A DNA stretch of 39,995 nt from CAZSVI01 sp964610205 (GTDB lineage: Bacteria > Bacillota > Clostridia > DSM-8532): the NCBI GenBank assembly GCA_964610205.1, contig CAZSVI010000015.1, forward strand, positions 1 to 39,995. Reading direction: 5' to 3'. Below, piece by piece: positions 34,325 through 39,995 of the stretch. A program made the position numbers and the translations under genes. The notes below the pieces were generated by a model. It was not told the origin of the DNA. It ran no database searches and worked only from the letters and a program-made list of their open reading frames with translations. Position 1 is the stretch's first letter. Each line of letters starts with the position of its first letter.

Positions 34325-34558
34325 ATGAATATTGTTTTAAATATTGTGCATATACTTATTTCAATTGCTATTATAGCAATCGTATTGTTGCAGTCGGGAC
34401 GCTCAGCCGGAATCAGCGGAGCTATCGCCGGAGGAGCTGAAACTTTCTTTGGTAAAAACAAAGGCCGTACTATTAACGCCAGGCTGGGTAAATTTACCGG
34501 AATAGCGGCAATACTGTTTCTTGTTACATCCATTGTGTTAACATTGCTTTTAAGATAA
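34325..34558 (+). CDS. secG: Preprotein translocase subunit SecG
   Basis: SecG is the small accessory subunit of the SecYEG membrane channel. The 77-residue protein has two membrane helices (about 4-24 and 54-75) around the conserved cytoplasmic segment with L-L-Q-S-G-R-S-A-G-I-S-G-A and G-G-A-E-T-F-F-G-K. The length and topology are typical. TTGGAGGT precedes ATG 34325. It has its own promoter and terminator; the smpB/rnr genes often found downstream are not here. Confidence 0.95.
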   Translation: MNIVLNIVHILISIAIIAIVLLQSGRSAGISGAIAGGAETFFGKNKGRTINARLGKFTGIAAILFLVTSIVLTLLLR

Positions 34559-34573
34559 AAGGGATTTAAATTT

Positions 34574-34608
34574 AGACTGTACATGCTGACAGTATGTATG
34601 GTCTTTTT
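34574..34608 (+). terminator. Terminator of secG
   Basis: A 13-bp stem with a few G-T pairs (34574-34586 with 34592-34604, loop TGACA) is followed directly by TTTTT. It is a standard rho-independent terminator. Confidence 0.75.
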
Positions 34609-34666
34609 GTTTATTGAACACCCCCTAAGACTCCTGCAATATAAGTTAAACTAAGTTTTTTGAGTT

Positions 34667-34688
34667 ATTCTGAGCGAAGGGAAGAATC
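34667..34688. repeat. ATTCTGAGCGAAG-type dispersed-repeat-like motif
   Basis: A short imperfect palindrome (ATTCT ... AGAAT around GAGCGAAGGGA) in the secG-uvrB gap resembles the intergenic motif TTCTGAGCGAAG...AGAAT that I recall from several bacterial genomes. Only one copy is in this window, so its repeat nature is inferred. Confidence 0.3.
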
Positions 34689-34801
34689 CTTATTATAGGG
34701 ATGAGCAAGCTTTTTTGCTAACACTCAGGATTGCTGCCGTATATCAATTGTTTTACTCAACTTATACAGTACTCATTGAATGTTTGAAAGAAGGGTATAG
34801 C

Positions 34802-36811
34802 GTGCCTGAATTCAGAATTAAATCAGAATACCGCCCGTCGGGAGATCAACCCAAAGCCGTAGAAACTCTTACGGATTATTTTTACAGAGGAAATCCGCAT
34901 CAGACACTGCTTGGAGTTACGGGTTCCGGTAAAACCTTTACCATAGCTAATGTTATTGAAAAAGTTCAAAAACCAACACTGGTTATTGCGCATAACAAGA
35001 CCCTTGCCGCACAATTATGCTCGGAGTTTCGTGAATTCTTTCCTGATAACTCGGTTGAGTATTTTGTAAGCTATTATGATTATTACCAGCCTGAAGCTTA
35101 TGTCCCGGCAACGGATACTTATATTGAAAAAGATTCCTCCATAAACGATGAAATCGATAACTTAAGACACTCGGCCACGGCTGCCCTGTTTGAGAGGCGT
35201 GATGTCATCATTGTCGCCAGCGTATCCTGTATTTATGGGCTTGGTGATCCCGAGGATTATACGGATTTGATGCTGTCTTTAAGGCCCGGGATGCGTAAGG
35301 ACAGGGATGAAGTAATACAAAGACTGGTTGATATTCAGTACACGAGGAATCAAATGGATTCAAAGAGGGGTACTTTCAGGGCAAAGGGCGATGTATTGGA
35401 TATTTTCACTTCCCATTCATCGGGGCAGGTATTAAGAGTTGAGTTTTACGGAGATGAAATAGAGCGAATAACCGAGATAAATCCGCTTACCGGGGAAGTG
35501 CTTGGAACAAGGGCATTTATTGCTGTATTTCCGGCATCCCACTACGCAACGACAAAAGCTAAAATGGAGCGTGCGGTTGAATTCATAGAAATTGAATTGG
35601 AAGAACGCCTGAAGTATTTCAGGGAACGGGAAAAACTACTGGAAGCGCAAAGACTTGAACAAAGAACCAGATACGATTTGGAGATGATGCGGGAGGTTGG
35701 GTTCTGTTCAGGAATTGAGAACTACTCCAGGCATATAAGCGGCAGGGAAGGAGGCAGCGCTCCATACACATTACTGGATTATTTCCCGAAGGATTACCTT
35801 GTTGTCATTGACGAATCCCATGTGACTGTTCCGCAGATAGGTGCTATGTACAATGGGGATCGTTCTAGGAAGGAGTCGCTGGTGGAATTTGGATTCCGTC
35901 TGCCGTCAGCATATGACAACCGGCCATTGATGTTTTCCGAATTTGAGCAGAAGGTGAATCAAACTATTTATGTCAGTGCGACGCCGGGCAAATATGAACG
36001 GGAGAAATCTAAAATAATTGTGGAACAAATTATCCGGCCGACAGGGCTCATTGATCCGGAGATTATTGTGAAGCCGATTCGGGGGCAGATTGATGATTTA
36101 ATGGAGGAAATCCGTGTTCGTGTAGAAGTGAATGAGCGTGTTCTGGTAACAACGTTGACAAAAAGAATGGCGGAGGATCTGACACAATATCTTGCCGACG
36201 TTGGAATAAAAGTCCGCTATCTGCATTCTGACGTTGAGACACTTGAACGGATAGAGATTATACGTGATTTACGCCTGGGTGTTTTTGATGTGCTGATAGG
36301 GATAAATCTTTTAAGAGAAGGGCTTGACTTACCGGAGGTATCCCTTGTGGCCATACTGGATGCGGACAAGGAGGGATTTCTCCGCTCGGAGACTTCGCTG
36401 ATACAAACTATCGGACGGGCGGCCAGAAATATTCACGGAAAGGTTATAATGTATGCGGAAAATGTCACAGGTTCAATGGAGAGAGCTATCAGTGAAACAA
36501 ACCGCAGAAGGCAGATCCAGATTGATTATAACCGGGAAATGGGGATAACGCCCAAAACAATACAAAAGTCGGTTCATGCGGCGCTGGAAACTTTGAAAGC
36601 CGCAGAAGATGGCAGTGATTTCAGAATTGATTACAATGACGAACAGGAAAGGGACGCACCTATAGAAGTCATTATTGAAAAGCTGACTGCCGAGATGAAG
36701 GCGGCAGCAAAGGAACTGCAGTTTGAAAAAGCTGCGGTGCTGCGTGACCAAATTGAAAAATTAAGAAAAGATTCCGGAATAAAAAATATGGCGGTAAAAG
36801 GTAGGAAATAA
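34802..36811 (+). CDS. uvrB: UvrABC excinuclease subunit B
   Basis: UvrB verifies damage handed over by UvrA and recruits UvrC in nucleotide excision repair. The 669-residue protein has Walker A G-V-T-G-S-G-K-T (38-45), the beta-hairpin region S-Y-Y-D-Y-Y-Q-P-E-A-Y, D-E-S-H, the helicase motifs in the C-terminal RecA-like fold (I-G-R-A-A-R-N) and a C-terminal UVR helix pair that binds UvrC. The start is taken as GTG 34802 with AAGGG at 34791-34795, since P-E-F-R-I-K-S-E-Y begins the conserved part; a longer TTG-started reading adds unconserved residues. No LexA-like box is visible upstream. Its stop abuts the next gene's ATG. Confidence 0.96.
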   Translation: MPEFRIKSEYRPSGDQPKAVETLTDYFYRGNPHQTLLGVTGSGKTFTIANVIEKVQKPTLVIAHNKTLAAQLCSEFREFFPDNSVEYFVSYYDYYQPEAYVPATDTYIEKDSSINDEIDNLRHSATAALFERRDVIIVASVSCIYGLGDPEDYTDLMLSLRPGMRKDRDEVIQRLVDIQYTRNQMDSKRGTFRAKGDVLDIFTSHSSGQVLRVEFYGDEIERITEINPLTGEVLGTRAFIAVFPASHYATTKAKMERAVEFIEIELEERLKYFREREKLLEAQRLEQRTRYDLEMMREVGFCSGIENYSRHISGREGGSAPYTLLDYFPKDYLVVIDESHVTVPQIGAMYNGDRSRKESLVEFGFRLPSAYDNRPLMFSEFEQKVNQTIYVSATPGKYEREKSKIIVEQIIRPTGLIDPEIIVKPIRGQIDDLMEEIRVRVEVNERVLVTTLTKRMAEDLTQYLADVGIKVRYLHSDVETLERIEIIRDLRLGVFDVLIGINLLREGLDLPEVSLVAILDADKEGFLRSETSLIQTIGRAARNIHGKVIMYAENVTGSMERAISETNRRRQIQIDYNREMGITPKTIQKSVHAALETLKAAEDGSDFRIDYNDEQERDAPIEVIIEKLTAEMKAAAKELQFEKAAVLRDQIEKLRKDSGIKNMAVKGRK

Positions 36812-37534
36812 ATGAGTTCATTATTGCTTCCTGATCATATTGATGAATCCTGGAAAACTTTTTTAACACCGGACAAGCTTATAATGCTAAATGAAATAGA
36901 GCACAAACTGACAGATAATATTAATCCTGACAGGAAGAATATCCTGAGATTTTTGAAAGTGAATCTTACGGGAATAAAAGTAGTCATTCTCGGTCAGGAC
37001 CCGTATCCACAGCAAGGGATGGCTACAGGCAGGGCCTTCGAGGTTGGAGGATTGTGCTCATGGAATCAAAGCTTCCGCCAGGTTTCCCTTAAAAACATTT
37101 TGAGGCTGCTGTATAAAAACCACAGGCAAATTACCCTGTACAAAGATATTTATTCATTCAGCCGGGTACAGCATGAGATAAGCAAAGGAGAGTTCCCGGT
37201 TTTTCCTCCGGACAAGCTTTTTGAATCATGGGAAAAACAGGGCGTTCTGCTTTTAAACACATCATTCACATGTAATTCGGGCGATCCCGGAAGTCATGAG
37301 CATATCTGGTTTGAATTTTCAAAACAGCTTATTTCCTATATTTCGTCCTTCTCCAAAATGCATTGGTTTTTGTGGGGAAAACATGCCTGCGGGAAGCGTT
37401 CCTTTATCGATAGCGGAATATTATATATTTCAAGGCATCCTATGATGTGTTCTGAGAAATATGAGGATGATTTTTTGAAATCCGATTGTTTCCTAAATAC
37501 GGGACATCTGATTCAATGGCTTGGTCAGACATAA
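36812..37534 (+). CDS. ung: Divergent uracil-DNA glycosylase (UNG family 1-like)
   Basis: This 240-residue protein removes uracil from DNA by analogy with Ung. It has the catalytic water-activating motif G-Q-D-P-Y-P, an R-A-F-E-V segment where Ung has its uracil-stacking Phe, S-L-K-N-I, and W-x-x-Q-G-V-L-L-L-N-T with the uracil-reading Asn. It differs in the DNA-intercalation loop, where the usual H-P-S-P-L-S is H-P-M-M-C-S, and a long insertion lies around residues 95-135. It starts directly after the uvrB stop, so nucleotide and base excision repair genes are coupled here. It could be a specialised glycosylase with altered substrate preference. Confidence 0.8.
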   Translation: MSSLLLPDHIDESWKTFLTPDKLIMLNEIEHKLTDNINPDRKNILRFLKVNLTGIKVVILGQDPYPQQGMATGRAFEVGGLCSWNQSFRQVSLKNILRLLYKNHRQITLYKDIYSFSRVQHEISKGEFPVFPPDKLFESWEKQGVLLLNTSFTCNSGDPGSHEHIWFEFSKQLISYISSFSKMHWFLWGKHACGKRSFIDSGILYISRHPMMCSEKYEDDFLKSDCFLNTGHLIQWLGQT

Positions 37535-37725
37535 ATAAACTTATATAGATGATGATGTTATTATAGTTATGATAATAGGAAGCGGTATAATACATTTGGT
37601 TCAGCACTTTAGCTTTGGTTCACATCAATCCAATGCCTTCACCAGCTTTTGCTCAATATTTAAAGGGTATCAAATTCGGAGTTTTTCATACTCTCATTTT
37701 CTGTTAAACTTAAACGGGTGATAAG

Positions 37726-38106
37726 GTGAAGATGAGAGATAATTACTTTACAAAACTGGTGAGATATATTAAAAATGTTTACCATATTGAAAGAGGCTTG
37801 AGAAAACTGACAGACGGAAGAGTCAGTGCCACATATAAAACTGAGCAGGTTATCACGATTGTACTCCTAGGATTTTTGTTCAGGGTAAAAAGCTTTAACG
37901 AACTCAATTGTATGCTGAAAGAAAATGAATTTAACAAGCTTTTTCCCAGAAGAACAAAACTACCACAGATTGACACAATCAGAGATACTCTAAAAATGAT
38001 AAATATTAGTGGACTGAAATAAATGAATCAGCACATCGTTAAAAAGGCCTTCGGAAAATCATGGATTTTATGCATAAAATACCGAGGAAAAGGTTTTTAT
38101 GCATGA
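37726..38106 (+). pseudogene. Truncated transposase remnant
   Basis: A 98-codon reading frame (GTG 37726 or ATG 37732) looks like the N-terminal domain of a DDE transposase: a Y-I-K-N-V-Y start, T-Y-K-T-E-Q-V-I-T-I, a hydrophobic L-L-G-F-L-F-R-V-K-S-F-N-E-L-N helix and P-Q-I-D-T-I-R-D-T-L. It stops at TAA 38020-38022, but the same frame continues sensibly (M-N-Q-H-I-V-K-K-A-F) before losing similarity and ending at 38104-38106. This suggests a nonsense change plus a deletion that removed the catalytic domain. I cannot assign the IS family with confidence. Confidence 0.7.
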
Positions 38107-38122
38107 AATACGAATGATTTTC
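38054..38122. repeat. Compound dyad downstream of the transposase remnant
   Basis: GAAAATCAT (38054-38062) and ATGATTTTC (38114-38122) are inverted copies. Between them a 17-base unit at 38066-38082 recurs directly at 38095-38111 with one change, and the first copy contains the perfect 14-base palindrome TTTTATGCATAAAA. It may be the end of an insertion element or a deletion scar. Confidence 0.45.
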
Positions 38123-38222
38123 GAGTTATTGCAGTAAAATCAAAGTTAAATTGTTATGAGATATAATCAATAAGAAAACTATGCATAATTCAAACAGACG
38201 CTGTATTCAAAGTCTATACAAA

Positions 38223-38251
38223 TTGACCAATTGACATAACTATGATAATAT
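38223..38251 (+). promoter_or_regulatory. Candidate promoter of the GGDEF gene
   Basis: TTGACC (38223-38228), a 17-base spacer and TAATAT (38246-38251). An overlapping TTGACA at 38231 has no matching -10. Confidence 0.35.
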
Positions 38252-38287
38252 TGCAGTGTAAAAAAAGCATAAAAATAAGATGTTTAT

Positions 38288-39394
38288 ATGAGAAGTATCG
38301 GGGAGAAAATAAAAGTGGGGCGTACTGTTTTACCGGAAAAATATAAGCGTGAATTTCTGGATGAAGTTTTAAAGGAAAACTATTCCGGACTGATGGTTTT
38401 TTCCATCATCTTATTTTTCGTAGAGTTGATTCTCTTTATAATACCTAACAGGCTGTCTTTTTTAAGCGATGTCTATTTACCTTTTCTTATATCATGTCTT
38501 TTTTTTATTCCAATGATTTATTTTATAAAGGGGAAAATAAACTCCGTTAATAAAAAGTTTGCAGTGATTGTACAATATGTTTATGCTTTAGCCGCATTAG
38601 AGCTCACATGTTTTCTTGCTTTGGCATCTCAAAAAGAATATGATTTAGTTCATGTGTATCTAATGGCCGTAATAAGTGTGGTCTATTTTATTCACATGTC
38701 CAATACCGGCAGGGCGGTTTTATTGATTATAGTTTACCTCGGATTTGCCTGTCTTTTACCATATTATCAATTGAACCAGGATGTTGTTTTTATTATTAGG
38801 TTGAATTCCCTTATCTTTAACATAATGGCATGGATAATGGGTGCAATGCTTCTGCGTACCAAAGCCTCTTCCTTCATGTATAAAAAGGAATTATCCGAGA
38901 AGAACCTCGAATTAAAAGACCTTGTCCAGCGAGATTCCATGACTAATGTGTTAAACCATGAGGCCTCTTTTACAAAACTGCAAGAAGAGATAAACCGTGC
39001 TATGCGTATGGAATATCCTCTTTCAATAATAATCACGGATATAGACAACTTTAAAAAGATTAATGATAATTTCGGACATCTGGTAGGAGACTCCGTAATA
39101 AAAAAAATAGCCGATATTATTGTCAAACACACAAGAAATACTGATGTTGTGGGACGTTACGGCGGTGAGGAATTTATTGTTATCATGCCAGATACCGACC
39201 TGAATTCAGCAAAAATTTTATCCGGTAGAATACAGACAGCTTTACGGGAAGCAGATCTGGGAATAGATATGTCTTTGACGTTAAGCGGTGGTATAAGTCA
39301 GTTTACCGATGAATCACTTGATGATTTCATAAAATCCGCGGATGATAAACTCTACAGAGCAAAAATGCTGGGCAAAGACAGATTCGAAATATAG
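38288..39394 (+). CDS. Membrane-bound diguanylate cyclase (GGDEF domain)
   Basis: This enzyme would make cyclic di-GMP from two GTP. The 368-residue protein has about six membrane helices in the first 190 residues, a short coiled linker (about 198-215) and a C-terminal GGDEF domain. Active-site residues are intact: the metal-binding D251 in T-D-I-D-N-F-K and the signature G-G-E-E-F (292-296). The product-inhibition site R-x-x-D (283-286) lies five residues before it. No known sensor domain is recognised in the membrane part. ATG 38288 has a poor ribosome binding site; GTG 38315 behind GGGGAG is an alternative. It sits between decayed mobile DNA and gene fragments. Confidence 0.9.
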   Translation: MRSIGEKIKVGRTVLPEKYKREFLDEVLKENYSGLMVFSIILFFVELILFIIPNRLSFLSDVYLPFLISCLFFIPMIYFIKGKINSVNKKFAVIVQYVYALAALELTCFLALASQKEYDLVHVYLMAVISVVYFIHMSNTGRAVLLIIVYLGFACLLPYYQLNQDVVFIIRLNSLIFNIMAWIMGAMLLRTKASSFMYKKELSEKNLELKDLVQRDSMTNVLNHEASFTKLQEEINRAMRMEYPLSIIITDIDNFKKINDNFGHLVGDSVIKKIADIIVKHTRNTDVVGRYGGEEFIVIMPDTDLNSAKILSGRIQTALREADLGIDMSLTLSGGISQFTDESLDDFIKSADDKLYRAKMLGKDRFEI

Positions 39395-39475
39395 TGCTCC
39401 CTTAACTTATGATGATTTTTTCCCAGGATGACCACGGGGATACAAAGGCATTCAAGCGGAAGCAGAAATATCAAA

Positions 39476-39504
39476 AAGGAGGGCAGCTGTAAATGGCCCT
39501 CCTT
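39476..39504. terminator. Bidirectional hairpin terminator
   Basis: AAGGAGGGC (39476-39484) pairs with GCCCTCCTT (39496-39504) around an 11-base loop. On the minus strand the stem runs into TTTTTGA, a good T-run for the AraC-type gene that ended there; on the plus strand it can end the GGDEF transcript. Confidence 0.75.
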
Positions 39505-39519
39505 CATTATTCCCCGGGG

Positions 39520-39660
39520 TTAATCATTCTCATTATTTCTGGATGCCAATCTGTAATTGGCAGGCGTTAATCCAACGTTTTTCTTGAATACGTGATAAAA
39601 ATAATTGACGTTATTATAGCCGGAACGGATTGAAACCTCTTCAACACTGTATGGGTACAT
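39520..39660 (-). pseudogene. C-terminal fragment of an AraC-family regulator
   Basis: About 45 codons on the minus strand encode the second helix-turn-helix of an AraC/XylS DNA-binding domain: Y-S-V-E-E-V-S-I-R-S-G-Y-N-N, Y-F-Y-H-V-F-K-K and G-L-T-P-A-N-Y-R. They end with TAA at 39520-39522, followed by its terminator. Upstream of about 39660 the similarity breaks off and the sequence instead encodes a different gene on the plus strand, so the effector domain and first helix-turn-helix are gone. Confidence 0.75.
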
Positions 39661-39661
39661 G

Positions 39662-39995
39662 CAAGCCAGGAAAATTACGATCTGTTTATGAATGGTATTG
39701 AAGGAACCCACTACACATTGGATGGGGAAATCCTTGTACAGCCTGAAGGCATGGATGGAGAAAACAATACCTATATGGACTGGTAGGGAAAATGGTGTCT
39801 GCAGAATATTAAATATGAGCGTGAAAGAGCCAACCAGACACCCGGCTATATGGATGCCTATATGAAGAATGTTGAACTAAATACGAGACTATATCCCCAC
39901 ACAGGATTTACCGTAGACATGGAATCGTTGAAAATAGAAATGTTAGATAGGAATTTGCTTTCAGAGTACTCCATAAACGTTATGTTATTTCAAGG
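39662..39995 (+). pseudogene. C-terminal fragment of an ABC-transporter solute-binding protein (LipO/DUF3502-like)
   Basis: One frame on the plus strand reads Y-D-L-F-M-N-G-I-E-G-T-H-Y-T-L-D-G-E-I-L, then an in-frame TAG at 39784-39786, then continues with N-T-R-L-Y-P-H-T-G-F-T-V-D to the window end. The pattern (I-E-G-x-H-Y, G-F-x-x-D) is that of the C-terminal part of carbohydrate-type extracellular solute-binding lipoproteins. It has no N-terminal part: it begins at the junction with the AraC fragment. The internal stop and missing start mark it as a remnant, though its 3' end lies outside the window. Confidence 0.65.

Noticed and set aside
34609..34801. LexA operator upstream of uvrB
   Set aside because: I find no CGAAC-type dyad of the Gram-positive SOS box in the secG-uvrB gap.
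1..39995. CRISPR arrays, prophage genes, rRNA operons
   Set aside because: No regularly spaced repeats, phage structural genes or rRNA sequences were seen anywhere in the window.

Overview
The window looks like chromosomal DNA of an anaerobic, low-to-moderate GC Firmicute, most likely class Clostridia (a Ruminiclostridium/Acetivibrio/Thermoclostridium-like lineage is a guess, not a demonstration). The reasons are conserved gene orders (ruvX-DUF1292; rplS-rbgA-rnhB-ylqG-ylqH-yraN; rsmB-rlmN-prpC-prkC-rsgA-rpe-thiN; cdd-era; yqzL-recO), the paired glgC/glgD genes, strong GGAGG-type ribosome binding sites, several TTG/GTG starts, sigma-A promoters with 17-base spacers and a CtsR-type operator.

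Layout. 1-515: tail of ruvX and a DUF1292 gene. 516-2023: a hairpin-rich leader and a membrane-anchored DUF3048 protein. 2078-6716: a promoter-driven ribosome-assembly/RNA:DNA-repair run (rplS, rbgA, rnhB) that continues into an orphan FliK-like/FlhB-like pair and yraN. 6834-15241: an M19 dipeptidase followed by a tightly packed translation and signalling operon with two rRNA methyltransferases, the PP2C phosphatase and PASTA kinase pair, the RsgA GTPase, ribulose-phosphate epimerase and thiamine pyrophosphokinase. 15320-16345: a stand-alone patatin phospholipase, convergent with the minus-strand glgC-glgD glycogen pair. 18867-22468: a zinc-finger-less J-protein plus ClpB under a promoter with an exact CtsR operator match. 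22664-27015: cdd-era, DUF1846, yqzL-recO and a small unknown gene. 27323-32128: a 1601-residue exonuclease-RecQ-UvrD fusion. 32394-34164: gltX convergent with tRNA-Glu(CTC) across a shared bidirectional terminator. 34245-37534: secG, uvrB and a divergent uracil-DNA glycosylase. 37535-39995: a decaying accessory tail with a nonsense-truncated transposase, a membrane GGDEF cyclase, a fragment of an AraC regulator and a fragment of a solute-binding protein.

Most of the window is housekeeping. DNA repair is a recurring theme (ruvX, rnhB, yraN, recO, the helicase fusion, uvrB, ung), as is ribosome maturation (rbgA, rsmB, rlmN, rsgA, era). The best candidates for something little described are the exonuclease-RecQ-UvrD fusion, the structured leader in front of the DUF3048 gene, the divergent uracil-DNA glycosylase and the scrambled region at the right end. 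I see no CRISPR array, prophage, rRNA operon or complete mobile element. Domain calls rest on motif recognition by eye and were not verified by database search.
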